Assembly: GCA_964479445.1 (NCBI GenBank)
Contig: CAYZMH010000051.1
Location: 1-25,746 of the forward strand
From: CAYZMH01 sp964479445
GTDB taxonomy: Bacteria > Bacteroidota > Bacteroidia > Bacteroidales > GCA-2748055
Length of the DNA: 25,746 nucleotides
Direction of reading: 5' to 3'
Numbering within the stretch: the first letter of the stretch is position 1; every line of letters starts with the position of its first letter. The notes under the pieces were generated by a model. That model searched no databases, had not been told where the DNA came from, and was given only the letters and a program-made list of their open reading frames with translations. The translations under genes were made by a program, and so were the position numbers. Shown one piece after another: positions 13,800 through 23,644 of the stretch.

Positions 13800-15916
13800 T
13801 GTCACTGAAGAAGGACATACTGGTGCGCGTCAGCGTGGTTTACCTGGGGATGGTGGTTTTCGGACTGCTAATCCTGGGGAAGGCGCTCTACCTGCAATTT
13901 GCGGAGAAGGACAAATGGGAAGGAGAGGTTTACAACACCATCAGGCACCGGACCATCGAACCCAACCGGGGCAATATCTACTCTGTCGACGGCCGCCTGC
14001 TGGCCGTTTCGGTGCCCTACTATGAAGTGCGCATGGACATGCGCAGCGAATCGTTTACCGATGCGATCTTCAGCCGCGGGGTGGATTCGCTCTCCATGGC
14101 CCTGGCTGAACTGTTCCGCGACCGGCACTGGACCACCTACAGGAAACAGCTGAAGCAGGCCCGCCGCGAAGGCGAGCGCTATTACCTGGTAAAGCGGAAC
14201 GTGACCTATATGCAGCTTCAGGAGGTGAAAGAGTTTCCCATTTTCCGCCTGGGCCGTTACCGGGGCGGATTTATCATTGAGCAGCAGAACAAGCGGATAC
14301 GGCCTCACGGATTGCTTGCTGCCCGTACCATCGGGTATACCATGCAGGGTGACCGCGGAAGTGTGGTGGGTATTGAGGGAGCTTATGACCAGGAGCTCCG
14401 GGGTGTGGAGGGGTTCCGGCTTATGCGCCGCATCAACAGCGATATCTGGATGCCCATCAGCGACAGGAACGAAGTGGAGCCGCGCGACGGGTACGATGTG
14501 GTCACCACCATCGACATTGACCTGCAGGATGTGGCAGAGAATGCCCTGCTGGCCCAGCTAAGAAGGCATGAAGCGGATCATGGCACCGTAGTGGTGATGG
14601 AGGTGTCAAGCGGGCGGATCAGGGCGATTGCCAACCTGGGTCTCACCGAGGAGGGAGCCTACCGTGAATTTTACAACTATGCGGTGGGGGAGAGTGCCGA
14701 ACCCGGATCCACCTTCAAGCTCGCCTCCATGATCGCGCTGCTGGAGGATGGTCATGTAGAACCCGGGGACCGGGTAGATGTGGGGGACGGGGTTACCTCT
14801 TATTACGGGCAGAAGCTGAAAGACAGCGGGGATGAGGGACTTGGAGTGATAACCGTCAGGGAGGCCCTGGAGCATTCATCCAACGTGGGGATCTCCAAGC
14901 TGGTGTATGAACATTACAGCAATAAGCCGGAGGCATTTGTCGACCGTCTCTATGAGCTGGGGCTGAACCGGAAGCTGGGTATCGAGGTGAAGGGGGAAGG
15001 GCAACCGGATATCAAGTATACAGACAGTCCGTTATGGTCGGGTCTATCCCTGCCCATGATGTCCATCGGCTACGAAGTGCGAATGACTCCCCTGCAGATC
15101 CTGTCCCTCTATAACGCGGTGGCCAATGACGGGGAGATGGTGAAACCCCGCTTTGCCGAGGAGCTGAGGTATCACGGTAAGGTAGTAAAGCAGTTTGACA
15201 AAGAGGTGCTGAACCACCGGCTCTGCTCCCGCGAGACCCTGGAGAAGGTGGATAAGATGCTTCGGGGGGTGGTGGACCACGGAACGGCCAAAAACCTGAG
15301 AAACAGCTATTACGATATTGCCGGTAAGACCGGCACTTCCCAGATTGCCAACGAGAAGTTCGGGTACAACAAGACCAGTTACCAGGCTTCATTCGTAGGT
15401 TATTTCCCTGCTGAGAATCCCCGCTACTCCTGCATCGTGGTGGTGAACTCGCCGTCTAAATCGGTCTATTACGGGAACCTGGTGGCCGGACCCATATTCA
15501 GGGAGATTGCAGACAATGTTTACGTCCGTGAATTCGGGATGCAGGGTGAGGAATCCGTTGAGGTGGCAGAGCTGCCGGAGGCGCCATACTCCAAGAGCGG
15601 TTACAGGAGTTCACTGGAGAGGGCACTGGGCTCCCTGGGTATAGAGTCGGAACCGGCCGGCCGGGATGAAACTGACTGGGTGGTTACCAGGAGTACCGAT
15701 GATGCCGTGGAGTTGCATCCGCGCACCATCAGCAGTCTGTTTGTCCCCGATGTCAGTGATATGGGGGCGGCCGATGCCGTACACCTGCTGGAAAACCTGG
15801 GAATGCAGGTAAGGGTCAACGGCCGGGGGACGGTCAGGGGCCAGTCTCTGCAGCCGGGGCACGTTATCAGGGAAGGAGAGGTTATTGAACTGGAAATGAG
15901 TATTTCGGAGGGATGA
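13799..15916 (+). CDS. ftsI: Septal peptidoglycan transpeptidase FtsI (PBP3 type) with C-terminal PASTA domain
   Basis: A 705-aa class B penicillin-binding protein that cross-links septal peptidoglycan with FtsW. One N-terminal membrane helix (about 8-31) leads to the PBP dimerisation region with RHRTIEPNRGNIYSVDGRLL. The transpeptidase motifs are intact: active-site Ser304 in STFK (304-307), SSN at 360-362 and KTGTS at 510-514. The C-terminus, about 646-705 (SLFVPDVSDMGAADAVHLLE, then PGHVIREGEVIELEMS), is a PASTA domain. A poorly conserved linker lies between (about 585-640). PASTA tails are common on the Bacteroidota dcw-encoded PBP. It overlaps ftsL by one base and murE by four (ATGA). 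Confidence 0.96.
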   Translation: MSLKKDILVRVSVVYLGMVVFGLLILGKALYLQFAEKDKWEGEVYNTIRHRTIEPNRGNIYSVDGRLLAVSVPYYEVRMDMRSESFTDAIFSRGVDSLSMALAELFRDRHWTTYRKQLKQARREGERYYLVKRNVTYMQLQEVKEFPIFRLGRYRGGFIIEQQNKRIRPHGLLAARTIGYTMQGDRGSVVGIEGAYDQELRGVEGFRLMRRINSDIWMPISDRNEVEPRDGYDVVTTIDIDLQDVAENALLAQLRRHEADHGTVVVMEVSSGRIRAIANLGLTEEGAYREFYNYAVGESAEPGSTFKLASMIALLEDGHVEPGDRVDVGDGVTSYYGQKLKDSGDEGLGVITVREALEHSSNVGISKLVYEHYSNKPEAFVDRLYELGLNRKLGIEVKGEGQPDIKYTDSPLWSGLSLPMMSIGYEVRMTPLQILSLYNAVANDGEMVKPRFAEELRYHGKVVKQFDKEVLNHRLCSRETLEKVDKMLRGVVDHGTAKNLRNSYYDIAGKTGTSQIANEKFGYNKTSYQASFVGYFPAENPRYSCIVVVNSPSKSVYYGNLVAGPIFREIADNVYVREFGMQGEESVEVAELPEAPYSKSGYRSSLERALGSLGIESEPAGRDETDWVVTRSTDDAVELHPRTISSLFVPDVSDMGAADAVHLLENLGMQVRVNGRGTVRGQSLQPGHVIREGEVIELEMSISEG

Positions 15917-17361
15917 AAGCAGAACAACTCATAGGGTTTGTTCCGGGTAACCGGATTACAGGGAGCACCCGGAGGGAGATCACCGGGGTGACGTTCGATT
16001 CGCGCCAGGTGACAGAGGGGGAATTGTTTGTGGCGATCAGGGGCACCGGGGCTGACGGGCACGCGTATATCGGGCAGGCGTGTGAGCAGGGTGCTGCCTG
16101 TGTGGTGTGTGAACAGGTGCCGGAAGATCCGGCTGGTGAAGTGACCTGGGTGGAGGTGGAGGACTCCCGCATGGCGCTGGCACACATTGCTTCTGCCTGG
16201 TACGGGCACCCTTCGCGGGAGATCAGACTGGTGGGGGTAACCGGTACCAACGGGAAGACCACCGTGACCACGTTGCTTTACCGGTTGCATGCCGGTCTGG
16301 GATACAGGGCAGGCCTGCTCTCTACCATCGAGGTGATGATAGGCGGAGCGCGGTTTCCGGCTACTCATACCACGCCGGATCCCATGCGCATCAACGGGTA
16401 CCTCAGGCAGATGGTGGATACAGGTTGTGAATTCTGTTTCATGGAGGTTTCCTCCCATGCCGTGAGTCAGAAGCGCATTGCCGGACTGCAGTTTGACGGG
16501 GCGGTGTTTACAAATCTGACCCATGACCACCTGGATTACCACGGGACCTTCAGGAAGTACCTGGAGGCGAAGAAGGCATTTTTTGACGGACTGGAGTCGA
16601 AGACGTTTGCACTGGTCAACAGTGATGATAAAAACGGGGAGGTGATGCTGCAGAATTGCGCGGCGGCGAAGTACCGGTACGGGTTACGGCGGATGGCTGA
16701 TTTCCGGGGCAGGATCCTGGAACCCCTTTTCGAGGGGAGCCGCATGGAGATTAACGATATGGAGACCTGGATCAGGTTGCCCGGAACATTCAATGCAAGT
16801 AATATTTTGGCCATTTACGGGGTGTCTGTGTTGTTGGGCAATGCGCCGGTGGAGGTGCTGGAGCAGATCAGCGCGTTATCCCCGGTGCCGGGTCGTTTTG
16901 AGACGCTGCGGGGTGACAGCGGTACGACAGCGGTGGTTGATTTTGCCCATACCGATGATGCGCTGGAGAATGTGTTGCAGACCATCCGCGGGGTGAACCG
17001 GGGAACAGGGGAGATCATCGTGGTGGTGGGTGCCGGGGGGGACCGTGACCGGACCAAGCGGCCCAAAATGGGTGCTGTTGCAGCGAAACTGGCCGATAAG
17101 GTGATCCTGACCAGCGATAATCCCCGGTCGGAGCCCCCGGAAGCGATCCTTGCCGGGATGGAAGAGGGGATCCCCCAAATGGAACGGGGGCGGGTAATGA
17201 AGATCACCGACCGGGAGGAGGCGATCAAAACCGCGTGTATGCTGGCGCGGGAGAAGGATGTTATCCTGGTTGCCGGCAAGGGACACGAAAAGACACAGGA
17301 GATTATGGGTGTGAAGCACCCCTTTGATGATACGGAAGTGATCAGGAACTATTTAAAGTAA
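15913..17361 (+). CDS. murE: UDP-N-acetylmuramoyl-tripeptide ligase, meso-diaminopimelate-adding
   Basis: A 482-aa Mur ligase that adds the third stem-peptide residue in the cytoplasm, using ATP. The P-loop is VTGTNGKTTVT (T110 to T116 and on). FTNLTHDHLDYHGT is the central-domain metal/substrate block. HPFDDTEVIRNYL marks the usual MurE C-terminus. Substrate choice is readable from DNPR at residues 402-405 (ILTSDNPRSEP), the signature for meso-diaminopimelate and against lysine. The wall is therefore predicted to be DAP type, as usual in Bacteroidota. It begins inside the last codons of ftsI and is six bases from mraY. Confidence 0.97.
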   Translation: MKAEQLIGFVPGNRITGSTRREITGVTFDSRQVTEGELFVAIRGTGADGHAYIGQACEQGAACVVCEQVPEDPAGEVTWVEVEDSRMALAHIASAWYGHPSREIRLVGVTGTNGKTTVTTLLYRLHAGLGYRAGLLSTIEVMIGGARFPATHTTPDPMRINGYLRQMVDTGCEFCFMEVSSHAVSQKRIAGLQFDGAVFTNLTHDHLDYHGTFRKYLEAKKAFFDGLESKTFALVNSDDKNGEVMLQNCAAAKYRYGLRRMADFRGRILEPLFEGSRMEINDMETWIRLPGTFNASNILAIYGVSVLLGNAPVEVLEQISALSPVPGRFETLRGDSGTTAVVDFAHTDDALENVLQTIRGVNRGTGEIIVVVGAGGDRDRTKRPKMGAVAAKLADKVILTSDNPRSEPPEAILAGMEEGIPQMERGRVMKITDREEAIKTACMLAREKDVILVAGKGHEKTQEIMGVKHPFDDTEVIRNYLK

Positions 17362-17367
17362 CAAGGA

Positions 17368-18618
17368 ATGCTCTATCATCTGTTTGAATATCTGAATCAG
17401 TTTGACATTCCCGGGGCGGGGATGTTCCAGTACATCTCGTTCAGGGCAGCCATGACGGTGATCACTTCCCTGATCATCTCCCTGATCATTGGCAAGCGGA
17501 TCATCAGGATACTTCAGCGCAAGCAGATCGGCGAAACGGTAAGAGACCTGGGACTGGAGGGGCAGCGGGGCAAGGAGGGAACCCCTACCATGGGCGGAGT
17601 GATCATCCTTGCTTCCATCATTGTTCCGGTGCTGCTGTTTGCCAGGCTGGACAATATTTACATCATACTGATGCTTATCTCCACCGCGTGGCTGGGGGTG
17701 ATCGGCTTCCTGGACGATTATATTAAGGTGTTCATGAAGAACAAGGAGGGACTCCGGGGTAAGTTCAAGATCATAGGGCAGGTGGTGCTGGGGATGGTTG
17801 TGGGTCTGACCCTCTACCTCAGCGATGATGTGGTCATCCGCGAACGGGTGCCGGTGAACGAGGAGACGCGCACCGAATATGCGGGTCAGCCCGTGGTGGA
17901 AGACCAGCGTGGCGACCAGTATTTCATCGAGGATCATAAAGATCCCCTTACGACCATTCCGTTTGTCAAGAACAATGAGTTTGATTACACGTGGCTGGTC
18001 TGGTTCACAGGAAAATACAAGCAGCACCTTGTGTGGATTGTCTTCGTGCTGGTGGTGATCTTCATTGTCACCGCCGTCTCCAACGGGGCCAATCTGACTG
18101 ACGGGCTGGACGGACTTGCGACCGGGTCGGCGGCCATTATCGGGACCACCCTGGGGATTTTGGCCTATGTCTCCGGGAATGCCATTTACGCGAACTACCT
18201 GAACATAATGTACATACCAACGGCCGGGGAGCTGGTGATTTTTGCCGCGGCCTTTATCGGTGCTACCATCGGGTTCCTCTGGTACAACTCGTATCCTGCC
18301 CAGGTCTTTATGGGAGATACTGGCAGCCTGGCCCTGGGAGGGGTGATCGCGGTCTTTGCGATCATTATCCGGAAGGAGTTATTGATTCCCATTCTCTGCG
18401 GGATCTACCTGGTGGAGAGCCTTTCGGTTATCATGCAGGTCTCCTGGTTCAAGCGCACCCGCCGCAGGTTCGGGGAGGGCAGACGGTTGTTCCTGATGGC
18501 CCCGTTGCATCACCATTACCAGAAAAAGGGATACCCGGAAGCGAAGATTGTCACGCGCTTCTGGATCACGGGAATACTATTGGCAGTAATAACGATTGTA
18601 ACCTTAAAAATTCGATAA
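17368..18618 (+). CDS. mraY: Phospho-N-acetylmuramoyl-pentapeptide-transferase
   Basis: A 416-aa polytopic membrane enzyme that transfers phospho-MurNAc-pentapeptide to undecaprenyl phosphate, forming lipid I. Key cytoplasmic-loop motifs are intact: KEGTPTMGG, GFLDDYIKV with the catalytic aspartate pair, NLTDGLDGLATG, YPAQVFMGDTGSLALGG and APLHHHYQKKG. It is longer than the ~360 aa of E. coli. The surplus is a stretch of about 60 residues after the fourth or fifth helix (YLSDDVVIRERVPVNEETRT to NNEFDYTWL), which should face the periplasm; a similar insert is usual in Bacteroidota MraY. The ATG is preceded by aagga. It is separated from murD by 10 bp. Confidence 0.97.
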   Translation: MLYHLFEYLNQFDIPGAGMFQYISFRAAMTVITSLIISLIIGKRIIRILQRKQIGETVRDLGLEGQRGKEGTPTMGGVIILASIIVPVLLFARLDNIYIILMLISTAWLGVIGFLDDYIKVFMKNKEGLRGKFKIIGQVVLGMVVGLTLYLSDDVVIRERVPVNEETRTEYAGQPVVEDQRGDQYFIEDHKDPLTTIPFVKNNEFDYTWLVWFTGKYKQHLVWIVFVLVVIFIVTAVSNGANLTDGLDGLATGSAAIIGTTLGILAYVSGNAIYANYLNIMYIPTAGELVIFAAAFIGATIGFLWYNSYPAQVFMGDTGSLALGGVIAVFAIIIRKELLIPILCGIYLVESLSVIMQVSWFKRTRRRFGEGRRLFLMAPLHHHYQKKGYPEAKIVTRFWITGILLAVITIVTLKIR

Positions 18619-18628
18619 ATACCACTAT

Positions 18629-19975
18629 ATGGAGCAGCGAAAACGAATTGTCGTATTGGGAGCCGGGGAGAGCGGAACCGGGTCGGCCATTCTGGCGCGT
18701 CAGAAAGGGTTTGATGTTTTTGTATCCGATTCCGGAAAGATCCTTCCCAAATACAGGGAGATGCTGGACGATCACCAGATCCTCTATGAGTCGGAAGGCC
18801 ATACCGAACGGCATATCCTCAATGCGGACGAGATCATCAAGAGTCCGGGCATTCCCGAAAGTGTTTCCATTATGAAAGCGATCAGGAAAAAAGGGATTCA
18901 TGTGATCTCAGAGATCGAATTTGCAGGGCGTTATACCCGTGCCAAAACGATCTGTGTCACCGGCAGCAACGGGAAGACCACTACCACGTCGCTGATACAG
19001 CACATGATGCGCAAAGCGGGTTTGAACGTGGGAATGGCCGGGAATGTCGGGACGAGTTTTGCATACCAGGTAGCCACCGAGGAGTATGAGTACTACGTAT
19101 TGGAGCTGAGCAGCTTTCAACTGGACGGCATGTATGAGTTCAAGGCTGATATTGCCATACTTCTCAACATCACACCCGATCACCTTGACCGGTACGATTA
19201 TGACCTGCAGAATTATGTGGACTCCAAGTTCCGCGTTACCCAGAACCTGACGGAGGAGGATTATTTTGTCTTTTGTTCCGATGATGAGATCACCATCAAG
19301 GAGCTGGAGAAGATCGTATTCCGTGCCGGGCAGTTACCTTATGCATACGATAAGAAGCCCGAGGATGTGGCCTGGGTGGATGAGCAGGAGTATATGCAGA
19401 TCGAGTTTGATGATGTGGATTTCTCCATGTCGGTGCGTGAGCTGGCATTGAAGGGCAGGCACAACACATACAACAGCATGGCTGCCGGGATCGCGGGAAA
19501 TGTCCTCAAGATCCGGAACGATGTGATCCGGGAAGCGCTCATGGACTTCCAGGGGATTGAGCACCGGCTGGAACCGGTATTGACGATACATGGCATACAG
19601 TTTATCAATGATTCCAAGGCAACCAACGTGAATTCATGCTGGTATGCCCTGGAGAGTGCCAAGGGCAGGGTAGTATGGATTGCCGGGGGCATTGATAAGG
19701 GAAATGACTACTCCCAGTTGTATGAACTGGTACAGAATAAAGTGAAGGCCCTGATATGCCTGGGGAAGGACAACAGGCGGTTGAAGGAGGCTTTTGAAGG
19801 CAAGGTGGAAACGATCGTGGAGACCGAGCAGATGGAGGAGGCCGTAAAATCGGCCTATTACCTGGCCAGGAATGATGAGACAGTATTGCTGTCTCCTGCA
19901 TGCGCCAGTTTTGACCTTTTTCAGAACTACGAGGAGCGGGGTCGTAAATTTAAAGCAGCGGTGAAAGAGTTATAA
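18629..19975 (+). CDS. murD: UDP-N-acetylmuramoylalanine--D-glutamate ligase
   Basis: A 448-aa Mur ligase that adds D-glutamate to UDP-MurNAc-L-Ala. The N-terminal Rossmann part begins RIVVLGAGESGTGSAILARQ. The P-loop is CVTGSNGKTTTTSLI. ELSSFQLDGMYEFKADIAIL and NITPDHLDRYD form the central-domain active site. The C-terminal domain has HRLEPV, then FINDSKATNVNS, AGGIDKGNDY and LSPACASFDLFQNYEERGR. All are diagnostic of MurD. Length is normal and nothing is missing. It sits between mraY and ftsW, separated from ftsW by three bases, within the same operon. Confidence 0.97.
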   Translation: MEQRKRIVVLGAGESGTGSAILARQKGFDVFVSDSGKILPKYREMLDDHQILYESEGHTERHILNADEIIKSPGIPESVSIMKAIRKKGIHVISEIEFAGRYTRAKTICVTGSNGKTTTTSLIQHMMRKAGLNVGMAGNVGTSFAYQVATEEYEYYVLELSSFQLDGMYEFKADIAILLNITPDHLDRYDYDLQNYVDSKFRVTQNLTEEDYFVFCSDDEITIKELEKIVFRAGQLPYAYDKKPEDVAWVDEQEYMQIEFDDVDFSMSVRELALKGRHNTYNSMAAGIAGNVLKIRNDVIREALMDFQGIEHRLEPVLTIHGIQFINDSKATNVNSCWYALESAKGRVVWIAGGIDKGNDYSQLYELVQNKVKALICLGKDNRRLKEAFEGKVETIVETEQMEEAVKSAYYLARNDETVLLSPACASFDLFQNYEERGRKFKAAVKEL

Positions 19976-19978
19976 CGA

Positions 19979-21175
19979 ATGAACCTGAAGCGATACATAA
20001 AAGGGGACCGGATCATCTGGGGGGTAATACTCATCCTGCTGGTGGTATCCCTTCTGACGGTCTACTCATCTACCGACACACTGGCTTACAAGAAGCAGTC
20101 GGGGGATACCATGTTCTACCTGTTCAGGCAGTTGAAGTTTATTGTGCTCGGACTGGTAGTGATGTTTTTTGTCCACCTGATCCCCTTCAGGGTATTCAGC
20201 CGGGTTTCGGTAGTGGCTCTTTACATAGTGGTACCCCTTTTGTTATTTACGCTGATTTCCGGGGAGGCACGCAACGAAGCGAGCAGGTGGCTGATGATCC
20301 CGGGGACGGGGCTGACCCTGCAACCCTCCGATTTTGCAAAAGTAGCGCTGATCATGTTCATTGCCAGGGTATTGTCGGTGAATCAGAATAACATGCAGGA
20401 TTTCAGGTCGGTATTTCTGAAGCTGGCGGTTGCGGTTTCGCTTATCTGTGTGCTGATCCTGCCGGCCAACCTGTCTACGGCAGCCATTGTATTTGCCACC
20501 GCCTTCACCCTGATGTTCATTGGCAGGGTACCGTTCAAACACCTGATGATGTTCCTGGGGATCGGCATTGCGGGACTTGCCCTTTTCCTGCTGATCGCCA
20601 CGGCGATGAGCCGGGAGGGGCGGATCAACACGTGGAAGAATCGCATAGAGGCCTATGTAGACGGGGAGGGAGATAATTTCCAGGCCGACCAGGCCAAGGT
20701 AGCCATTGTACGGGGCGGACTCTTCCCCAATGGTCCGGGCACCAGCACCCAGCGAAACCTTCTGCCTCACCCGTATTCCGATTTTATCTATGCCATCATC
20801 ATAGAGGAGTACGGTTCGCTTATCGGGGGAGTGTTGTTGCTGGCGTTGTACCTGTGGATATTGTTCCGGACCGGTCTCATTGTAAGAAAGAGTAAAAGCA
20901 CCTATGCCGCTTTCCTGGCGATCGGGCTATCCCTGGGCCTGGTGCTCCAGGCCTTTGTGAACATGGCGGTGGCGGTGGGATTGTTACCGGTGACCGGACA
21001 AACCCTGCCCCTGGTGAGCATGGGTGGATCGTCCATTCTATTCAACAGCATTGCCCTGGGGATGATTTTGAGCATCAGCTGGGGGGTAAAAAAGGACCTG
21101 GAAGAAGAAACAGAAGGGGCGGCGGAGGCTGTCCCGGAAAATCAACCAGAAACGGCACATGGAGAAACACCATAA
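19979..21175 (+). CDS. ftsW: SEDS-family septal peptidoglycan glycosyltransferase FtsW
   Basis: A 398-aa membrane protein of the SEDS family, with about ten predicted helices, that polymerises lipid II at the septum with FtsI. Family marks include LLTVYSSTDTLAY near the first helix, GLTLQPSDFAKVALIMF, then ANLSTAAIVFATAFTLMFIG, QADQAKVAIVRGGLFPNGPG, and HPYSDFIYAIIIEEYGSLIG with the conserved SEDS aspartate as Asp268. The C-terminal region has VTGQTLPLVSMGGSS. The tail after the last helix is polar and acidic (DLEEETEGAAEAVPE). Position in the dcw cluster assigns it to FtsW and not RodA. Its last 17 bp overlap murG. Confidence 0.96.
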   Translation: MNLKRYIKGDRIIWGVILILLVVSLLTVYSSTDTLAYKKQSGDTMFYLFRQLKFIVLGLVVMFFVHLIPFRVFSRVSVVALYIVVPLLLFTLISGEARNEASRWLMIPGTGLTLQPSDFAKVALIMFIARVLSVNQNNMQDFRSVFLKLAVAVSLICVLILPANLSTAAIVFATAFTLMFIGRVPFKHLMMFLGIGIAGLALFLLIATAMSREGRINTWKNRIEAYVDGEGDNFQADQAKVAIVRGGLFPNGPGTSTQRNLLPHPYSDFIYAIIIEEYGSLIGGVLLLALYLWILFRTGLIVRKSKSTYAAFLAIGLSLGLVLQAFVNMAVAVGLLPVTGQTLPLVSMGGSSILFNSIALGMILSISWGVKKDLEEETEGAAEAVPENQPETAHGETP

Positions 21176-22274
21176 ATACCGGATCATCATCGGCGGCGGC
21201 GGCACCGGGGGGCATGTCTTCCCGGCTATATCCATCGCTCATGCCCTGACGGAGCAGAACCGGAAAACGGAGATCCTGTTCGTGGGCGCCCGCAACCGCC
21301 TGGAGATGGAGAAGGTGCCTGAGGCCGGTTATGAAATTATTGGTCTGCCCGTGGCCGGTTTTCAGCGCAGGCTGACCTGGAAGAATCTCCTGTTCTTTGT
21401 CAGGCTGATCAGGAGCATGATCGAGTCACGCAGGATCATCCGCCGTTTTGCACCTGATGCCGTGGTGGGAGTGGGTGGCTATGCCAGTGGTCCGATCCTC
21501 CGCGCGGCCGCGCGAAAAGGTATTCCCGTTCTGATCCAGGAGCAGAACTCCTACGCCGGGGTTACCAACAGGATCCTGGCCAGGTCGGCCCGCAGGATCT
21601 GCGTGGCCTATGAAGGAATGGAGAACTATTTCCCATCCGAAAAGCTGATCCTCACCGGGAATCCCGTACGGAAGGACCTGATTGCAAAACCGGGGAAGAG
21701 GGAATCGAATATGGCCCATTTCGGACTTCAGCCGGATAAAAAGACCATTATGATCCTGGGGGGTAGCCAGGGTGCCCGAACCATCAATGAAAGTGTGGTA
21801 GGTTACCTCGACCGGTTATCCAATTCGGAAGTTCAGCTGCTGTGGCAGGCTGGAAAGCTCTATTATGAATCGATCCGCGAACAGGTAGAACGGGGTGTAG
21901 CGGCGAATATTAAGGTGGTTCCGTTCATCAGGGAGATGAACAGGGCCTACCAGGTAGCGGATGTGATCGTATCCCGGGCAGGTGCGGGGACCCTTTCGGA
22001 GCTCTGCATTGTGGGGAAACCGGTGGTTCTTGTTCCGTCCCCGAACGTAGCAGAGGATCACCAGACACGGAATGCACGGAGTCTGACCGATGCAGATGCT
22101 GCATTGATGGTACCTGACAGGGAGGCGAGGGATACCCTTATGGAGACCGTGCTGGCCCTGGTGAGGGATGGGGAGAAGTGCAGCCGGCTGGCTGCAAACA
22201 TTAAAAAATTTGCACTTCCCGATGCAGCAGCTAATATTGCCCGGGAGGTGTTCCAAATGATTGAAAAATCATGA
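21159..22274 (+). CDS. murG: Lipid II synthase, undecaprenyldiphospho-muramoylpentapeptide GlcNAc-transferase
   Basis: A 371-aa GT28-family enzyme at the inner face of the membrane that converts lipid I to lipid II using UDP-GlcNAc. The first glycine loop reads GGGGTGGHVFPAISIAHAL (from residue 13 or so). The acceptor-side blocks VVGVGGYASGPILRAA and LIQEQNSYAGVTNRIL are intact. The second domain has ILGGSQGARTINE and SRAGAGTLSELCIVGKP, then VAEDHQTRNA, which form the UDP-GlcNAc site. The start is ATG 21159, within the final codons of ftsW, and the stop overlaps the murC start by four bases. Confidence 0.97.
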   Translation: MEKHHKYRIIIGGGGTGGHVFPAISIAHALTEQNRKTEILFVGARNRLEMEKVPEAGYEIIGLPVAGFQRRLTWKNLLFFVRLIRSMIESRRIIRRFAPDAVVGVGGYASGPILRAAARKGIPVLIQEQNSYAGVTNRILARSARRICVAYEGMENYFPSEKLILTGNPVRKDLIAKPGKRESNMAHFGLQPDKKTIMILGGSQGARTINESVVGYLDRLSNSEVQLLWQAGKLYYESIREQVERGVAANIKVVPFIREMNRAYQVADVIVSRAGAGTLSELCIVGKPVVLVPSPNVAEDHQTRNARSLTDADAALMVPDREARDTLMETVLALVRDGEKCSRLAANIKKFALPDAAANIAREVFQMIEKS

Positions 22275-23644
22275 TGTGGATCAACCTCGATAGCGTCTAT
22301 TTTGTAGGTATCGGTGGCATCGGTATGAGTGCCCTTGCCCGGTTCTTCCGGAGCCAGGGAAAACATGTGGCAGGGTACGACCGGGTTTCCACCTCGCTTA
22401 CCGACCAGCTGGCGCGGGAGGAGATCGATATTCATTTTGATGACAGTACAACCCTGATCCCATCAGAGTTCAGGGATCCCGAGCGAACCCTGGTTATCTA
22501 TACACCTGCTGTTCAGGATGATCACTACGAGCTAAGTTATTTCCGCAAGCGTGGGTTCCGGGTGATCAAACGTTCGGCTGCCCTGGGAGAAGTGTTCAAT
22601 GCAGGTCATGGAGTGGCTGTAGCCGGAACGCATGGTAAAACTTCGGTATCCACGATACTTGCTTATCTCCTTTCGGAGTCCAGGGCCGGTTGCAATGCCT
22701 TTTTGGGAGGGATCAGCAAAAACTTCAGGAGCAACCTGGTAACGGATCCGGCCACCGATACGATCATCGCGGAGGCCGATGAATTTGACCGTTCATTCCT
22801 TGCCCTCTTCCCGCAGCTGGCCGTGGTGACCTCCATGGATCCCGATCACCTGGATATCTATCATACAAAGGAAAATCTGGTCAGGGGTTTTGAAACTTTT
22901 ATAAGCCAGATTCATGACAAAGGTAAGTTGATCCTGAAATACGGACTCACCCCGGAGATCCCTGATAACCTGGAAGTGTTTACCTATTCCACCAATGATC
23001 CGGAGGCCGATTACAGCCTGCAGAAACTGGAGCGGAAAGAGAACCGGTACCGGTTTACGGTAAAGACCCCCTACAATATCATACCCGACCTCACATTGGG
23101 TGTGCCCGGACTGATCAACGTGGAGAATGCTCTGGCGGCCCTTGCAGCAGCTGATCAGCTGGGGGTTTCCCATGAAGAACTTACCCGGTCGATGCCCCGG
23201 TTTAGCGGGGTGGAACGGCGTTTTGATGTACGGGTGGAGAAGGAGGATCGCATCTATATCGATGATTATGCCCATCATCCTGAAGAGCTTCGGGCACTGA
23301 TCACCTCTGTCAGGGAGATGTACCCCGGGAAACGCATCACCGGGATTTTCCAGCCTCACCTCTATTCGCGTACGCGCGATTTTGCCGGGGGGTTTGCCGA
23401 GAGCCTCGGTTTGCTGGATGAACTGATCCTGCTGGATATTTACCCGGCCCGGGAAGAACCCATCCCCGGGGTGAGTTCGGATATAATATTCAGGAAAACC
23501 GAGTTGGAGGAGAAGGTGCTGATAAAAAAGGATCAGCTTCTTCGTGTCATCAAAGAGCGGGATCCGCAGGTCCTGCTCACCATGGGTGCCGGTGATATTG
23601 ACCGGTTGGTGGAGCCTTTAACCGATTGGATGAAACGAAAATGA
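22271..23644 (+). CDS. murC: UDP-N-acetylmuramate--L-alanine ligase
   Basis: A 457-aa Mur ligase that attaches the first amino acid, L-alanine, to UDP-MurNAc. The N-terminal dinucleotide-like loop is VYFVGIGGIGMSALARFF. The P-loop is GTHGKTSVSTILAYL, with the histidine typical of MurC/Mpl. EADEFDRSF and SMDPDHLDIY form the central site. The C-terminal domain has GVERRFDVRVE, then DDYAHHPEELRALI and FQPHLYSRTRDF. Mpl, which acts on recycled tripeptide, is the only near alternative; dcw position and alanine-ligase blocks favour MurC. Two adjacent ATGs (22271 and 22274) are possible starts; the first gives an ATGA overlap with murG. Confidence 0.96.
   Translation: MMWINLDSVYFVGIGGIGMSALARFFRSQGKHVAGYDRVSTSLTDQLAREEIDIHFDDSTTLIPSEFRDPERTLVIYTPAVQDDHYELSYFRKRGFRVIKRSAALGEVFNAGHGVAVAGTHGKTSVSTILAYLLSESRAGCNAFLGGISKNFRSNLVTDPATDTIIAEADEFDRSFLALFPQLAVVTSMDPDHLDIYHTKENLVRGFETFISQIHDKGKLILKYGLTPEIPDNLEVFTYSTNDPEADYSLQKLERKENRYRFTVKTPYNIIPDLTLGVPGLINVENALAALAAADQLGVSHEELTRSMPRFSGVERRFDVRVEKEDRIYIDDYAHHPEELRALITSVREMYPGKRITGIFQPHLYSRTRDFAGGFAESLGLLDELILLDIYPAREEPIPGVSSDIIFRKTELEEKVLIKKDQLLRVIKERDPQVLLTMGAGDIDRLVEPLTDWMKRK

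Noticed and set aside
15601..16542. A 313-codon minus-strand open frame spanning the ftsI/murE junction
   Set aside because: Shadow of two well-supported genes; no family resemblance and no promoter-like element before it.
17821..18000. Insertion in mraY as a foreign element or frameshift
   Set aside because: The extra residues are in frame, polar and placed in a loop between helices. A similar loop is usual in Bacteroidota MraY, and all catalytic motifs are intact.
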